Part shown: piece after piece, positions 27,334 through 39,535 of the stretch
How the letters are laid out: every line of letters begins with the position of its first letter
How positions within the stretch are numbered: position 1 is the first letter of the stretch
NCBI RefSeq assembly: GCF_900104945.1
Contig: NZ_LT629736.1
Coordinates: 3,313,001-3,377,000, forward strand
DNA: 64,000 bases
From: Halopseudomonas xinjiangensis
GTDB taxonomy: Bacteria > Pseudomonadota > Gammaproteobacteria > Pseudomonadales > Pseudomonadaceae
Direction of reading: 5' to 3'
Translations under genes and position numbers: made by a program
The notes under the pieces: model-generated
Database searches by the model: none
Told to the model about the DNA's origin: nothing
The model's input: only the letters and a program-made list of their open reading frames with translations

Positions 27334-27549
27334 TCACGGTTCCGAGGTGGGTTCCGCGTTCTGCGGTGTCGAGCTGCTCGGCTCCTGGGAACGCTGGCTT
27401 TCGCGGATCGCTTGCAGGTCGGCGAGTTCGTCCAGCTCACAGACGGTGCATTGCCCGTATTCCGGCTGAATGGTTTCGACGTAGCGTACGCGCCGGCTGG
27501 CTGATTGCCGGTCGGCGCTGACGCGATAACGTGGTCGGTCTTCGCTCAT
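27334..27549 (-). CDS. Small CxxC-containing hypothetical protein
   Basis: A 71-aa acidic protein starting at ATG 27547-27549 (GGAG 9 bases upstream). It contains YVETIQPEYGQCTVCELDEL, with a CTVC pair, followed by a low-complexity Ser/Pro/Glu tail. It starts 39 bp after the argH stop on the same strand, so it could be the second gene of that transcript. No family is recognised. The coding status rests on context, ribosome site and amino-acid pattern only. Confidence 0.45.
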   Translation of the reverse strand: MSEDRPRYRVSADRQSASRRVRYVETIQPEYGQCTVCELDELADLQAIRESQRSQEPSSSTPQNAEPTSEP

Positions 27550-27588
27550 CTGAAGCGGCTCCGCTGGGGGATATCCCGTTGGACCCAC

Positions 27589-28983
27589 TCAGCCGCCCAG
27601 CAATTCCCTGCCACGCGCTACCGCTGCACGCACCTGAGCCGGCGCCGTACCGCCGATATGGTCTCGCGCATTCACTGAACCTTCCAGGGTCAGCACTTCG
27701 AACACGTCCTGCTCGATCTGGTCGCTGAACTGGCGCAGCTCGTCCAGGCTCATGTCCGCCAGGTCCTTGCCGCTGTCCACGCCGTGTTTCACCGCATGGC
27801 CAACAATCTCGTGGCAGTCGCGGAACGGCAGTCCCTTGCGTACCAGATAGTCGGCCAGGTCGGTGGCCGTGGAGAACCCGCGACGAGCTGCTTCGCGCAT
27901 CACCTCGACCTTGGGCTGGATGGCAGGAATCATGTCAGCAAAAGCGCGCAAGCTGTCACGCAGTGTGTCCACGGCATCGAACAGTGGCTCCTTGTCTTCC
28001 TGATTGTCCTTGTTGTAGGCCAGCGGCTGGCTCTTCATCAGCGTCAGCAGCCCCATCAGGTGGCCGTATACGCGGCCGCTCTTGCCGCGTACCAGCTCAG
28101 GTACATCCGGGTTCTTTTTCTGCGGCATGATCGACGAGCCGGTGCAGAACCGGTCCGGCAGGTCGATGAAGTTGAACTGCGAGCTGGTCCAGAGCACCAG
28201 CTCTTCGGAAAAGCGCGACAGGTGCATCATCGCCAGCGCGGCGGCAGCGCAAAATTCGATGGCGAAGTCGCGATCCGACACGCCGTCCAGCGAGTTGCCG
28301 GATACGGCTTCGAAGCCCAGCAATTCACAGGTCACGCTGCGATCGATAGGGTAGGTGGTACCGGCCAGCGCGGCGCTGCCCAGCGGCATGCGGTTGACGC
28401 GCTTGCGGCAGTCGGCCAGGCGCTCGGCGTCACGCGCGAGCATCTCGAACCAGGCCAGCAGGTGGTGGCCGAAGGTGACCGGTTGCGCGGTCTGCAGATG
28501 CGTGAAGCCGGGCATGATCACTTCGGCGTGCTTGTCCGCCTGCTCCAGCAGGCCGCTTTGCAGACGCTTGAGCTCGCCGAGGATGATGTCGATTTCTTCA
28601 CGGAGCCATAGACGGATGTCAGTGGCGACCTGGTCGTTGCGCGAGCGGCCGGTATGCAGCTTCTTGCCAGTGATGCCGATGCGATCGGTCAGTCGCGCCT
28701 CGATGTTCATGTGCACGTCTTCGAGGTCCACGCGCCAATCGAATTCGCCGGCTTCGATCTCGGCCTGGATCTGTTTCAGGCCATCGATGATCTGCTCGCG
28801 CTCGGCGTCGCTGAGCACACCGACCTTGGCTAGCATGGTGGCGTGAGCGATCGAGCCCTGAATGTCGTGCTTGTACAGGCGCTTGTCGAAATCCACCGAG
28901 GCGGTGAAGCGGGCGACGAAGGCATCGACCGGTTCACTGAACCGTCCGCCCCAGGATTGATTGGTAGTCTTGTCTTGGCTCAT
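27589..28983 (-). CDS. argH: Argininosuccinate lyase
   Basis: A 464-aa enzyme that splits argininosuccinate into arginine and fumarate, the last step of arginine synthesis. Seen: the N-terminal [13 protein letters not shown], the [17 protein letters not shown] loop, and the fumarase/lyase signature [12 protein letters not shown]. Start choice: ATG at 28981-28983; the upstream frame to 29142 lacks family-like sequence. Divergent from algZ, as in other Pseudomonas. Confidence 0.95.
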   Translation of the reverse strand: MSQDKTTNQSWGGRFSEPVDAFVARFTASVDFDKRLYKHDIQGSIAHATMLAKVGVLSDAEREQIIDGLKQIQAEIEAGEFDWRVDLEDVHMNIEARLTDRIGITGKKLHTGRSRNDQVATDIRLWLREEIDIILGELKRLQSGLLEQADKHAEVIMPGFTHLQTAQPVTFGHHLLAWFEMLARDAERLADCRKRVNRMPLGSAALAGTTYPIDRSVTCELLGFEAVSGNSLDGVSDRDFAIEFCAAAALAMMHLSRFSEELVLWTSSQFNFIDLPDRFCTGSSIMPQKKNPDVPELVRGKSGRVYGHLMGLLTLMKSQPLAYNKDNQEDKEPLFDAVDTLRDSLRAFADMIPAIQPKVEVMREAARRGFSTATDLADYLVRKGLPFRDCHEIVGHAVKHGVDSGKDLADMSLDELRQFSDQIEQDVFEVLTLEGSVNARDHIGGTAPAQVRAAVARGRELLGG

Positions 28984-29149
28984 GTCGGTGGATCCGTTTG
29001 TGCTGGGTGGGCGAATAGCCGGCGTGTTGATGTTGCGGTGGAAAACCGCAAAGCATTTCCACCAGGCGGCGCCGCACGACTCGCTGGAAGCCGCATAGCA
29101 TACCATTTCCCGCTTGCGCGACGACCGCGCGCTGATCGACACTGCGCCA

Positions 29150-30211
29150 ATGAAGAACGGACTCTGGACACTGCTGAAAAAACCTTACCCCGGGGAAGAT
29201 TTCTTTCTGCCGGACCTTTGCTCATCGGTCGCGGTATTCACCCTCGTGGTGCTTGCCGAACTGGTGGTACTGCTCTGGGTGCTGGCCCAGCCGGTCGCGG
29301 GCGGGTTTGACTGGCTGCAGCTGGCGATGGCGTCGCTCTTCGTGCAGTGGATCGTGCTGCTCTCGGCGGCTCTGCTGTGCCGCCTGCGTCCATGGATGCA
29401 GCGCCGGCCGCTGGGTCTGGCGATTGCCGCCTGTTACGCGGTGGTGATTTCGCTGGTGCTGCTGTTCACGGTGCTCGGTGAGTGGGTGTTACACCAGGGC
29501 ATGCTCGGTGTGCCGCAGCTGGACGGCGAACTGCTGCTTCGCCATGGCCTGATCGCCGCGATCATGACCAGCCTTCTGCTGCGCTACTTCTACCTTCAGC
29601 AACAGTGGCAGCGGCAGACCCAGGCCGAGCTCAAGGCGCGGTTGCAGTCGCTGCAATCGCGTATCCGCCCGCATTTTCTGTTCAACAGCCTCAACAGCAT
29701 CGTCAGTCTGATCGAGTCGGCGCCGGACAAGGCGGAAAACGCAGTGCTCGATCTGGCCGACCTGTTTCGCGCCAATCTGGGGGAAGCCGAAGGCGTGGCG
29801 ACCTGGGCGGAAGAACGTCGTTTGTGTGAGGGTTACCTGCGTATCGAGCAGTATCGCCTTGGTGACCGTTTGCGTGTGGAATGGGATACGGACGCGCTAC
29901 CGGCAACCACGCCGATGCCGCTGCTGACGCTGCAGCCGCTGCTCGAGAACGCCATTCTGCACGGGCTGCAGCCCAGCCTGAGTGGTGGTGACATCCTCAT
30001 TCACGGCGTCTATCGAAGCGGCGTGGTTGAACTGGAAGTCTCCAACAGTTGTCCAGACGTGGTAGATAGCCATCAGGGGGCGCGCATGGCCTTGCAGAAC
30101 ATCCGGGCGCGTCTGGCCGCCTTGTTCGGGCCGCAGGCAAGTGTCGAGGCATGGCGAGACGGCCCGCGCTACTTCAGCAAGCTGGTCTATCCTTGTAGCA
30201 AACGTCCATAA
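29150..30211 (+). CDS. algZ: LytS-type membrane histidine kinase AlgZ/FimS
   Basis: A 353-aa sensor with about four membrane segments (residues ~20-135) and a His_kinase domain whose H-box is [15 protein letters not shown]; the N-box is [12 protein letters not shown]. The ATP-lid glycine boxes are weak, as is usual for this family. It partners AlgR in controlling alginate, twitching motility and virulence genes in P. aeruginosa. ATG at 29150 was chosen because the resulting N terminus resembles FimS; a TTG at 29114 is the alternative. Confidence 0.85.
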   Translation: MKNGLWTLLKKPYPGEDFFLPDLCSSVAVFTLVVLAELVVLLWVLAQPVAGGFDWLQLAMASLFVQWIVLLSAALLCRLRPWMQRRPLGLAIAACYAVVISLVLLFTVLGEWVLHQGMLGVPQLDGELLLRHGLIAAIMTSLLLRYFYLQQQWQRQTQAELKARLQSLQSRIRPHFLFNSLNSIVSLIESAPDKAENAVLDLADLFRANLGEAEGVATWAEERRLCEGYLRIEQYRLGDRLRVEWDTDALPATTPMPLLTLQPLLENAILHGLQPSLSGGDILIHGVYRSGVVELEVSNSCPDVVDSHQGARMALQNIRARLAALFGPQASVEAWRDGPRYFSKLVYPCSKRP

Positions 30212-30231
30212 CCGCAGGAAGTCATTAAGGC

Positions 30232-30981
30232 ATGAAAGTACTGATCGCCGATGATGAACCACTCGCTCGCGAACGCCTGACCAGACTGGTCTCCGCGCTC
30301 CCGGGCTACACAGCATTACCGGAGACGGCCAGCAACGGCCAGGAAGTACTCGATATCGTAGCCGAGCAACATCCCGACATTGTCCTGCTGGATATTCGTA
30401 TGCCGGGCATGGATGGCCTGCAGGCCGCCGCCAAGCTGAGCGAGATGAGCGAGGCGCCGGCGGTGGTGTTCTGTACAGCCCACGGCGAGTATGCGCTCGA
30501 AGCCTTTTCCGTGGCCGCCGTCGGCTACCTGCTCAAGCCGGTTCGCAGTGAGGATCTTGCCGAGGCCCTGGCCAAGGCGCAGCGGCTCAACCGCATGCAG
30601 CTGGCCAACCTGGGCAAGGCTGGCGTGACCAGCGAGTCCAATCAGGCGCGCAGCCATATCAGTGCCCGGACTCGGCGTGGTGTCGAACTGGTGCCGATTG
30701 AGGAAGTGCTCTATTTCATAGCAGACCACAAGTACGTCACGCTGCGACACTGCGAGGGCGAGGTCCTGCTGGACGAGCCGCTCAAGGCGCTGGAGGACGA
30801 GTTTGGCGACTACTTCGTCCGGATCCACCGCAACGCCCTGGTTGCCCGCAATCGCATAGAGCGTCTGCAGCGCAGTGCCATGGGGCATTTCCACCTGCAT
30901 CTGAAAGGCTTGCCGGAGGAAACGCTAACGGTCAGCCGGCGCCATGTGCCTGGGGTACGCAAGCTGATGGATCAGTTGTGA
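30232..30981 (+). CDS. algR: LytTR response regulator AlgR
   Basis: A 249-aa regulator. The receiver domain has [14 protein letters not shown] at the N terminus, the phosphorylated aspartate in [15 protein letters not shown] (Asp54), and the conserved [13 protein letters not shown] and [11 protein letters not shown]. The C-terminal LytTR DNA-binding domain covers about residues 145-245 ([19 protein letters not shown]...). It follows algZ by 20 bp. It controls transcription after phosphorylation by, or together with, AlgZ. Confidence 0.93.
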   Translation: MKVLIADDEPLARERLTRLVSALPGYTALPETASNGQEVLDIVAEQHPDIVLLDIRMPGMDGLQAAAKLSEMSEAPAVVFCTAHGEYALEAFSVAAVGYLLKPVRSEDLAEALAKAQRLNRMQLANLGKAGVTSESNQARSHISARTRRGVELVPIEEVLYFIADHKYVTLRHCEGEVLLDEPLKALEDEFGDYFVRIHRNALVARNRIERLQRSAMGHFHLHLKGLPEETLTVSRRHVPGVRKLMDQL

Positions 30982-31060
30982 TCCACGCTGCGACAGCCGC
31001 CCGCGTGGATGCCTGTCAGGGCATGACGTATCATGCGGGCTGGTCCTGAAAGAGAATCCC

Positions 31061-32002
31061 ATGAGTCGACATCTGCGTATTGCCACCCGCAAGAGCTCGC
31101 TGGCCCTGTGGCAGGCCGAGTACGTCAAGGCGCGCCTGGAAGAACTCCACCCGCACATCACGGTAAGTCTGGTCCCGATGGTCAGCCGCGGCGACAAGCT
31201 GCTCGACTCGCCATTGGCCAAGATCGGCGGCAAGGGTCTGTTCGTCAAAGAGCTCGAAACAGCGATGATGAACGACGAGGCTGACCTCGCGGTGCACTCG
31301 ATGAAAGACGTGCCGATGAATTTCCCCGATGGTCTGGGGCTGTATGTCATCTGCGAGCGCGAGGATCCGCGCGATGCGTTCGTCTCCAATCGCTACGAAA
31401 CCGTTGCCAGCATGCCAGCCGGCAGCATCGTCGGGACATCCAGCCTTCGCAGGCAGGCCCAGCTGATGGCCCGTCGGCCGGATCTGACCGTGCACTTCTT
31501 GCGTGGCAACGTGAATACCCGCCTGGCGAAGCTCGATGCCGGTGAATATGACGCGATCATTCTTGCTGCCGCCGGGCTCATGCGCCTCGGCTTCCAGGAG
31601 CGCATCGGTTATGCCATGGCTCCGGAAGAAAGTCTCCCTGCGGGCGGCCAGGGCGCGGTCGGTATCGAATGCCGGACCGACGATACCGAATTGCACGAGT
31701 TGCTCGCTCCGCTGAACGATGTGGATAGCGGCTTGCGGGTCCGCGCCGAGCGCGCGTTGAACCACCGTCTAAATGGCGGATGCCAGGTGCCGATTGCCTG
31801 CTATGCCGAACGTGAAGCCGGGCAGATCTGGTTGCGTGGGCTGGTAGGCCAGCCTGACGGCAGCCGACTGATCACCGCCGAGGCGCGTGGGCCGGAGGAC
31901 GATCCGGAGAAGCTGGGCATCGCGGTGGCCGAGGATCTGCTCTCACAAGGCGCACAGGACATCCTCGATGCGGTCTATCAGGAGGAGGGCGGTGCCCGGT
32001 GA
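31061..32002 (+). CDS. hemC: Porphobilinogen deaminase (hydroxymethylbilane synthase)
   Basis: A 313-aa haem-pathway enzyme joining four porphobilinogens. Seen: [18 protein letters not shown] at the N terminus, [28 protein letters not shown], and the cofactor-carrying cysteine in [14 protein letters not shown]. The stop overlaps the hemD start. It is the first gene of hemC-hemD-hemX-hemY. Confidence 0.95.
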   Translation: MSRHLRIATRKSSLALWQAEYVKARLEELHPHITVSLVPMVSRGDKLLDSPLAKIGGKGLFVKELETAMMNDEADLAVHSMKDVPMNFPDGLGLYVICEREDPRDAFVSNRYETVASMPAGSIVGTSSLRRQAQLMARRPDLTVHFLRGNVNTRLAKLDAGEYDAIILAAAGLMRLGFQERIGYAMAPEESLPAGGQGAVGIECRTDDTELHELLAPLNDVDSGLRVRAERALNHRLNGGCQVPIACYAEREAGQIWLRGLVGQPDGSRLITAEARGPEDDPEKLGIAVAEDLLSQGAQDILDAVYQEEGGAR

Positions 32003-32787
32003 GTGGTCGTCGGCTGCTGCTGACGCGTTCGGCCGAGGATAACCGGCGGCTGGCGACCAGGTTGGCGGCAGCGGGCGTTGACACGTTGAACATACCGCTC
32101 ATCTGCATCGAACCATGCGAAGAGACTTTCGCACAGCGCCAGCAGATGCTCGATCTCGATCGCTATCAGGCGGTGGTGGTAGTCAGCCCTGTCGCGGCGC
32201 GGCAAGGGCTCGAGCGGCTCGATCGGTACTGGCCTCAGGCTCCATCAGACATTGAATGGTTGGCGGTGGGTGCAACGACGGCTTCGGTGTTGTCCGAATA
32301 CGGACTGCCTGTGTGCAGACCCGACGACGGCCAGGATAGTGAAGCGCTGCTGCGTCTGCCGATCTGGCAACAGCTGCTTGCAGTACCCAATCTGAAGGTG
32401 TTGATCTGGCGAGGGGTAGGTGGGCGCGAGCACATTGCCGAGACGGTGCGGGGCGCCGGCGGCCAGGTCGACTATCTTGAATTGTACAGGCGTACACAGC
32501 CGGCCGGGTTGGGTGACCAATTGTTGGCAGCATCCGGGCAAGGCGTACAAGGTATTCTCATCAGCAGTGGCCAGGCGCTCGAACACTGGCACGACGCTGC
32601 TGCGCAGCAATGGACCGCCCAGCGACACTGGCGGTGCCTGGTACCCAGCCAGCGGGTTGCCAAGCGCGCCGCAGAGCTGGGCTGCACTGACATTGTGGTT
32701 TGTGATGGAGCGGATGACGCGGCAGTTCTGGCTGCCATCGCCGCGCATCCGTTGACGCAACAAGGGGAACAGCGTGGAACCGACTGA
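31999..32787 (+). CDS. hemD: Uroporphyrinogen-III synthase
   Basis: A 262-aa enzyme closing hydroxymethylbilane with inversion of ring D. The sequence is poorly conserved in the family, but [32 protein letters not shown] and the C-terminal [19 protein letters not shown] fit HemD. It starts with GTG at 31999 overlapping hemC by 4 bases, and overlaps hemX by 14 bases. Confidence 0.88.
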   Translation: MSGRRLLLTRSAEDNRRLATRLAAAGVDTLNIPLICIEPCEETFAQRQQMLDLDRYQAVVVVSPVAARQGLERLDRYWPQAPSDIEWLAVGATTASVLSEYGLPVCRPDDGQDSEALLRLPIWQQLLAVPNLKVLIWRGVGGREHIAETVRGAGGQVDYLELYRRTQPAGLGDQLLAASGQGVQGILISSGQALEHWHDAAAQQWTAQRHWRCLVPSQRVAKRAAELGCTDIVVCDGADDAAVLAAIAAHPLTQQGEQRGTD

Positions 32788-34210
32788 CAAGAACAAGCCG
32801 AAGGGTCCTATCGACACCGCCAGCGATCAGGCGACCGCCAAGGCTGGTACCGATCCGGTTGCAGAGCTGGGCGGCTCCGAGCAATCCCGAAGCGACGCTG
32901 ATTCCAGCGCCGCCAAGGTGGCGGGAGCGAGTTCTTCTTCTGACTCCGGTTCAGCTGCTGCCAGCGCGGGTAAAAAGCCGGATTCAGCCGCGGCGACAAA
33001 GGATGCGGGTAGTGGTAGCAGCCGGGCCACTGCACCTGATGCAAAAAACGCGTCCGCATCGAAAACCGGAACCGGAACCGGAACCGGAACCGGAACCGGA
33101 ACTGGTACTGGTACTGGTACTGGTACTGGTACTGGTACTGGCTCCGGCGGAAGCAAGCCGCCTGGCCGCCCAGCCAAGTCGTCTTCGTCCGGCGGCCGGG
33201 GGCTTGCCTCGCTGGCGCTGCTCATCGCCCTCGCGGCCGGAGGGCTGAGCCTATGGCAGTGGTATCAAAGCCAGGCGGCTGAAGACGGGCGTGATGCGGC
33301 GCTGCAGGAGCGGCTAGAGCAACTAGAACAGGATCAGCGCCAGGCCAGCGAAACCCAGGCGCAGCGTCTGGAAGACGTGCCTCGCGCCGAGCAGCTGGAA
33401 GAAACCCGCCGGCTGGTTGATGATTTGCAGCGCAGCCAGCAGCAGCTGCGCAACCGCTTGGAAGAGCAGGGTGATACCCGCACCGACTGGAAGCTTGCCG
33501 AGGCCGAGTATCTGCTGCGGCTCGCGTCGCTGAGACTGATGGCCGCTCAGGATGTTCGCTCGGCCAGTGAAATGCTCGAAGCCGTCGATCAGATCATGCG
33601 CGACCAGCCCGATAGCGGAGTATTCGCTGTGCGGGAAGCTCTGGCGCGCGTTCAGTCGGAGCTCAGCGCCCTGCCAGATGTCGACCGCGCCGGTATCTAC
33701 CTGCGTCTGGCCGCTTTGCACGACAAGGTCGACCGCCTGGTTGCACTGCCTGTCCCCGAGTTCGAGCCCGGCTCGGCTGCCGCCGAGGAAGAGCCCGCAG
33801 CGGATAGCACATGGGCCGACCGCGTGTTGTCGCGTCTCGAGCGTTACATCCGGGTTGATTTCAAGCGCGGCAAGGTCATTACCCCGCTGATGGATGAAGC
33901 CGAGATGCAGCGAATTCATCGCACTCTCCAGCTGACCATCGAACAGGCGCAGTGGGCTGCGCTGCGTGGGGAAGGCGAGGTCTACCGTAGCAGCCTCGAG
34001 CGAGCCAACGAGATCCTCGAGCAATTATTCGAAGGAGACAACCAGCAGGTACAGGCGATGCGCCAGCAATTTTCCACGCTCGCCGAGCGTCAGGTAAGCG
34101 TGACGCCGCCGGATCTCGCACCGGTTCAGCGTGCGCTGAACGAGTATATGCAGAACAGAGGCCAGTCTTCCGGCGGCGACCAGCAGGACCAGGAGACGGC
34201 GAATGAATAA
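32774..34210 (+). CDS. hemX: HemX-family membrane protein with Thr-Gly repeat tract
   Basis: A 478-aa bitopic inner-membrane protein. The cytoplasmic Ser/Ala/Lys-rich N terminus (residues 1-96) leads to a tract of 13 Thr-Gly repeats (98-123). One membrane helix follows (LASLALLIALAAGGLSLWQW, about 145-165), then a coiled-coil and helical periplasmic domain (LEQLEQDQRQASETQAQRLE...). Such proteins are often mislabelled uroporphyrinogen-III methyltransferase. They sit between hemD and hemY, but their role is unproven. GTG at 32774 follows AAGGGG. The periplasmic half looks normal; only the repeat tract is odd. Confidence 0.85.
   Translation: MEPTDKNKPKGPIDTASDQATAKAGTDPVAELGGSEQSRSDADSSAAKVAGASSSSDSGSAAASAGKKPDSAAATKDAGSGSSRATAPDAKNASASKTGTGTGTGTGTGTGTGTGTGTGTGTGSGGSKPPGRPAKSSSSGGRGLASLALLIALAAGGLSLWQWYQSQAAEDGRDAALQERLEQLEQDQRQASETQAQRLEDVPRAEQLEETRRLVDDLQRSQQQLRNRLEEQGDTRTDWKLAEAEYLLRLASLRLMAAQDVRSASEMLEAVDQIMRDQPDSGVFAVREALARVQSELSALPDVDRAGIYLRLAALHDKVDRLVALPVPEFEPGSAAAEEEPAADSTWADRVLSRLERYIRVDFKRGKVITPLMDEAEMQRIHRTLQLTIEQAQWAALRGEGEVYRSSLERANEILEQLFEGDNQQVQAMRQQFSTLAERQVSVTPPDLAPVQRALNEYMQNRGQSSGGDQQDQETANE
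33065..33142 (+). repeat. In-frame hexanucleotide tandem repeat in hemX
   Basis: Six copies of ACCGGA (33065-33100) are followed by six copies of ACTGGT (33101-33136) and one ACTGGC. All encode Thr-Gly. The two blocks use different synonymous codons and are each homogeneous, pointing to two separate expansions. Because the unit is 6 bp, copy-number change does not alter the frame. Confidence 0.9.
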
Positions 34211-35438
34211 AAGCTATATCGCTATCCTCATCGTTCTGCTGGCCTCCGCTCTATTGGGGATGGCCATAGCAGAGGACCCCGGATATCTGCTGATCGCCTG
34301 GCGCAACATGTCGGTCGAGACCAGTATCTGGGTTGGTCTCGCCGTTCTCATCGGCCTGTGGCTGTTGTTCATGCTTGTTCGTGGGCTGATTCGCCTGCTT
34401 CGCGTTTCGGGGCGGAAGGTTAACCCATGGTCCCGGCACAACCGTGGTCGCCGCGCCAGTTCGGCGGCCACACGTGGGCTGCTGGAGTTCGCCGAAGGGC
34501 ACTGGAGTCAGGCGCTGCGCTTGCTGAAGCGATCGGCGCCGCACGCCGAGCAGCCCTTGATCAACTATCTCGCTGCGGCGCGCGCGGCGCATGAGCTGGA
34601 AGATTACGGCGAGTCCGACAGCCTGTTGCGTGAAGCTCACGACACGACGCCCAAGGCGGACGTTGCCATTGCGGTGACGCAGGCTCAGTTGCAGATCGCC
34701 CGCGGCCAGCATGAGCAGGCACTCGCCACCCTGACCCGGCTGCGCAAGGATCATCCCAAGCATCTTTATGCACTGAAGCTGATGAGTCAGTTATACGTGC
34801 GGCTGGAGGACTGGCCGCGCCTGCAGCAGATGCTGCCTGAGCTGCGCAAGCACAAGGTACTGGGCGAAGCAGAGCAGCAGGTGCTCGAGCATCAGGTATA
34901 TCTCGCGCTGCTCGCTCAGGCTGGTCAGCGCGCGCTGCAATTCGACCCGCCGCAGCCTGACCCCATCAACGGTGTCTGGAACCAGGTGCCAAAGGCAATG
35001 CGTCATGATCCGACTCTGGTCGAGGCTTATTGCCTGCAGCTGCGCGGTATGGGTGCGCAGGAGCTTGCCGAGCAGACCTTGCGCGCTGAGCTCAAGCAGC
35101 ACTTCAATGACCGTCTGGTGCATCACTACGGGCTGGTGCAGGGCAAGGACCCCGCCAAGCAGCTGAGCACCGCCGAGCAGTGGCTGGGCGAGCATCCGCA
35201 TGACGCCACGTTGCTGCTGGCGCTGGGCAGGTTGAGCCTGCGCAATAGTCTGTGGGGGAAAGCTCGCGAATACTTCGAGGCGAGCTTCGCCAGCAAGCGG
35301 GATATTCAGACGTGTGCCGAACTGGTTCGGTTGCTCGAGCATATGGACGAGCATCAGGCTAGCGAAGCCATGTTGCGCCAGGGCTTCGCCCTGATGGTGC
35401 ACGACCTGCCTGCGTTGCCGATGCCTGACAAGCGCTGA
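34203..35438 (+). CDS. hemY: HemY-like TPR membrane protein
   Basis: A 411-aa protein with two N-terminal membrane helices (residues ~5-23 and 42-64), a HemY_N domain (SGRKVNPWSRHNRGRRAS), then helical tetratricopeptide-like repeats (RAAHELEDYGESDSLLREAH; AITQAQLQIARGQHEQALATL-like). It overlaps hemX by 8 bases. Despite the name it is not protoporphyrinogen oxidase; its role in haem synthesis is not established. A strong hairpin follows. Confidence 0.88.
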   Translation: MNKSYIAILIVLLASALLGMAIAEDPGYLLIAWRNMSVETSIWVGLAVLIGLWLLFMLVRGLIRLLRVSGRKVNPWSRHNRGRRASSAATRGLLEFAEGHWSQALRLLKRSAPHAEQPLINYLAAARAAHELEDYGESDSLLREAHDTTPKADVAIAVTQAQLQIARGQHEQALATLTRLRKDHPKHLYALKLMSQLYVRLEDWPRLQQMLPELRKHKVLGEAEQQVLEHQVYLALLAQAGQRALQFDPPQPDPINGVWNQVPKAMRHDPTLVEAYCLQLRGMGAQELAEQTLRAELKQHFNDRLVHHYGLVQGKDPAKQLSTAEQWLGEHPHDATLLLALGRLSLRNSLWGKAREYFEASFASKRDIQTCAELVRLLEHMDEHQASEAMLRQGFALMVHDLPALPMPDKR

Positions 35439-35440
35439 AG

Positions 35441-35469
35441 CCAGGCAAGCCCCTCGGGGGCTTGCCTGG
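35441..35469. terminator. Bidirectional hairpin between hemY and convergent reductase
   Basis: CCAGGCAAGCCCC-TCG-GGGGCTTGCCTGG: a perfect 13-bp stem with a 3-nt loop, starting 2 bases after the hemY stop and ending 9 bases before the reductase stop. No T-tract. Its position suits both convergent transcripts. Confidence 0.65.
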
Positions 35470-35478
35470 CCTGGCGGG

Positions 35479-36462
35479 TCATTCGCCTAGCGCTTCTCGG
35501 GGTGCATACGAAAAAACGTCGGCACGCATCCTTTGCTCAGGCATGCCGGCGGCGACCAGGGTATCCAGCGTCGCATACACCATCGGCGGGGAGCCGCTCA
35601 CGAATACCTCATATTCACCGAGGCTGGTCAGATCGGCGCTGACTGCCTGCGGCAACAGACCCTGACGGCCAGGCCAGGCCGCGTCATCACTTACCACCTG
35701 ATGCAGGTAAAGGTTGGGCTGGTTGGCCCAGCTGTTCCAGAACGGCGCCTGGTAAAAGTCCGTCGCCTCGCGTACGCCCCAGTACAGGTGGATCGCTCGG
35801 TCGAAACCGCGAGCCAGACAATCTTCGATAATGCTCTGCATCTGTGCCAGGCCGGTCCCGGCCGCGATGAGAATCAGCGGCTTGTCCGGCAGCTGGCCAA
35901 CGTGGCAATCGCCCAGCGGCACCTTGATACGCGCAATTCGATTGCGGCGCAGATGCTCCACCAGCGCGATAGTGGACTGCTCGCGCGCGAGAATCTGCAG
36001 CTCGAGTTCCCTGTTGTCGTTCGGCGCTGAGGCGATGGAGAACGCTGAGGACTCGCCATCGTCGCGCTCGAGCAGCAGATATTGGCCGGCGTGGTGGCGC
36101 AGAGGCTTGCCTGCAGGTGTGCGTAACAGGACTCGCCATACACCTGCGCCGATATCGGTACAGTCGACGACCTGACAGGCAAGGCTGCGCAGCGGAAGCT
36201 CGTTCGGGCCCAGTACGTTTTCCCAGTTCAATTCGCAGTCATCCAAAGGTCTGGAGATGCAGGTGTATAGCTCACCTTGATCAACGATGGCATCCCTCTG
36301 TCGTGCAGTGCCACTGATCAGGTTGGCCGCACAGATATGGCAATTGCCGTTGCGGCAGCTCTGCGGCACGTCGAACCCAAGGCGTTGCGCCGCGGCGAGA
36401 ATGGTTTCGCCCGGAAGCAGGTCGATCTCGTGTCCGGACGGTTGTAGCTTGACCTTGGTCAT
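35479..36462 (-). CDS. 2Fe-2S flavin oxidoreductase (CDP-6-deoxy-glucoseen reductase type)
   Basis: A 327-aa electron-transfer protein. The plant-type ferredoxin domain comes first, with cluster ligands C-X4-C-X2-C in CRNGNCHIC and a later CISRPLDDC. An FAD domain (about 105-200, with [11 protein letters not shown]) and an NAD(P) domain ([15 protein letters not shown]) follow. Start choice: ATG at 36460-36462 overlaps the ubiD stop (ATGA). The family name comes from sugar biosynthesis enzymes, but in Pseudomonas the copy beside ubiD is presumably a generic reductase. A part in ubiquinone synthesis or flavin supply is inference. Confidence 0.82.
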   Translation of the reverse strand: MTKVKLQPSGHEIDLLPGETILAAAQRLGFDVPQSCRNGNCHICAANLISGTARQRDAIVDQGELYTCISRPLDDCELNWENVLGPNELPLRSLACQVVDCTDIGAGVWRVLLRTPAGKPLRHHAGQYLLLERDDGESSAFSIASAPNDNRELELQILAREQSTIALVEHLRRNRIARIKVPLGDCHVGQLPDKPLILIAAGTGLAQMQSIIEDCLARGFDRAIHLYWGVREATDFYQAPFWNSWANQPNLYLHQVVSDDAAWPGRQGLLPQAVSADLTSLGEYEVFVSGSPPMVYATLDTLVAAGMPEQRMRADVFSYAPREALGE

Positions 36463-37925
36463 TCGATTCCCAACTCGTTCCAGATGGCGTCTATGCGCTC
36501 TGTTACCGCTGTGTCCTGCTTGATCGCCACGCCCCATTCGCGGGTCGTCTCTCCCGGCCACTTGTTGGTCGCGTCAAGTCCCATCTTGCTGCCCAGGCCG
36601 GACACTGGCGAGGCGAAGTCGAGGTAATCAATCGGCGTATTGTCGATCATCACAGTGTCGCGCTTGGGATCCATGCGCGTGGTAATCGCCCAGATCACGT
36701 CGTTCCAGTCCCGCACGTTGACATCGTCATCGGTGACGATAACGAACTTGGTGTACATGAACTGGCGCAGGAAGGACCAGACACCGAGCATCACACGCTT
36801 GGCGTGGCCAGGGTACTGCTTTTTCATCGAGACGACCGCCATGCGGTACGAGCATCCCTCGGGCGGCAGGTAGAAGTCGGTGATCTCGGGAAACTGTTTT
36901 TGCAGGATGGGTACGAATACTTCGTTCAACGCCACGCCGAGAATTGCTGGCTCATCCGGTGGGCGGCCGGTGTAGGTACTATGATAGATCGGCTTTTCGC
37001 GCTGGGTAATGCGCTCGATGGTGAAAACCGGGAAGCGGTCCACCTCGTTGTAGTAGCCGGTGTGATCGCCGAACGGACCTTCGTCCGCCATGTCGCCAGG
37101 GTGGATGACGCCCTCCAGGACGATTTCCGCGCTAGCCGGGACCTGCAGATCCGAACCGCGGCATTTCACCAATTCGGTGCGCTGACCGCGCAGAAGGCCG
37201 GCAAACGCATATTCGGACAGCGAGTCCGGGACTGGAGTCACCGCGCCAAGAATGGTCGCTGGATCGGCGCCCAGCGCCACGGCCACTGGAAAGGGCTGGC
37301 CTGGATGCTTGTCGCACCATTCCTTGAAATCCAGTGCGCCGCCACGATGGCTGAGCCAGCGCATGATCACCTTGTTACGGCCAATCACCTGCTGGCGATA
37401 AATACCCAGATTCTGCCGATCCTTGTTCGGGCCCTTGGTGACGACCAGGCCCCAGGTGATCAGCGGGCCAGCGTCTCCAGGCCAGCACGTCTGCACCGGG
37501 ATACGGCCCAGATCGACGTCATCGCCTTCGAATACCGTGGCCTGGCAGGGGGCGTCACGCACCACCTTGGGAGCCATGGAAATGACCTTCTTGAAGATAG
37601 GGAGCTTGGACCAGGCGTCCTTCAGGCCCTTCGGCGGATCAGGTTCCTTCAGAAAAGCCAGCAGCTTGCCAATCTCGCGAAGTTCGCTGACCTCATCAGC
37701 CCCCATGCCCAGCGCGACCCGTTCGGGTGTGCCGAACAGGTTGCCAAGTACTGGCATGTCGAAGCCTGTAGGATTCTCGAACAGCAGAGCGGGGCCGCTC
37801 TTGCGCAGGGTGCGATCGCAGATCTCGGTCATTTCCAGAATCGGCGAAACCGGTGTCTGGATGCGCTTCAACTCGCCCTTCTGTTCAAGGGCCCGGATGA
37901 AATCGCGTAGATCGGAATATTGCAT
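36459..37925 (-). CDS. ubiD: 3-octaprenyl-4-hydroxybenzoate carboxy-lyase
   Basis: A 488-aa prenylated-FMN-dependent decarboxylase of ubiquinone synthesis. Seen: [20 protein letters not shown] at the N terminus, [28 protein letters not shown] with the catalytic Glu region nearby (EGPFGDHTG), and [10 protein letters not shown]-like [16 protein letters not shown]. Start choice: ATG at 37923-37925; the frame to 38012 reads through a repeated intergenic motif. The flavin prenyltransferase UbiX is not in the window. It is coupled to the reductase gene downstream. Confidence 0.93.
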   Translation of the reverse strand: MQYSDLRDFIRALEQKGELKRIQTPVSPILEMTEICDRTLRKSGPALLFENPTGFDMPVLGNLFGTPERVALGMGADEVSELREIGKLLAFLKEPDPPKGLKDAWSKLPIFKKVISMAPKVVRDAPCQATVFEGDDVDLGRIPVQTCWPGDAGPLITWGLVVTKGPNKDRQNLGIYRQQVIGRNKVIMRWLSHRGGALDFKEWCDKHPGQPFPVAVALGADPATILGAVTPVPDSLSEYAFAGLLRGQRTELVKCRGSDLQVPASAEIVLEGVIHPGDMADEGPFGDHTGYYNEVDRFPVFTIERITQREKPIYHSTYTGRPPDEPAILGVALNEVFVPILQKQFPEITDFYLPPEGCSYRMAVVSMKKQYPGHAKRVMLGVWSFLRQFMYTKFVIVTDDDVNVRDWNDVIWAITTRMDPKRDTVMIDNTPIDYLDFASPVSGLGSKMGLDATNKWPGETTREWGVAIKQDTAVTERIDAIWNELGIE

Positions 37926-37929
37926 CTGA

Positions 37930-38079
37930 GCTTCAAGCCTCAAGCGGCAAGCGGCAAGCTGAACGGAGCCAGCGAGCCGCTTGGAAGTTTGACCTGCTGC
38001 ACAGTGAGCCATCAGCCAGGCGGCAGAAACAGAGCAAAGTGCTACCGATCTGCGCGGCTGGCTTGCCGCTTGAAGCTGA
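37930..38079. repeat. CTTCAAGC/GCGGCAAGC repeats between rho and ubiD
   Basis: GCTTCAAGCCTCAAGCGGCA... at 37930-37961 and its inverted relative GGCTTGCCGCTTGAAGCTGA at 38060-38079 flank a 98-bp spacer. Related units lie at 60335-60422 and 61172-61210. They are short, degenerate and only intergenic, of a kind common in Pseudomonas chromosomes. Confidence 0.6.
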
Positions 38080-38096
38080 TAGCGTGCAGCCGCGGT

Positions 38097-39362
<1,266 letters not shown>

Positions 39363-39535
39363 AGATTTGATGGTTCAGGCGTCTTTCGGCAGGACGGTTA
39401 GTAACAGGCCGCCATTGGGAATGGGGCGATGGGTTTGGCTGAAGTAGGGAAGCCAGTGCCACGGGGTGTGACAGGGAATTGGAAAGCAAATCTAGCACTG
39501 CTCTGGACAGGCGTCTAGCGGAAAAGCCCAGAAAA

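Noticed and set aside
33065-33142. hemX repeat as a phase-variation switch
   Set aside because: The unit is 6 bp and in frame, so changes alter length but cannot switch the gene off.
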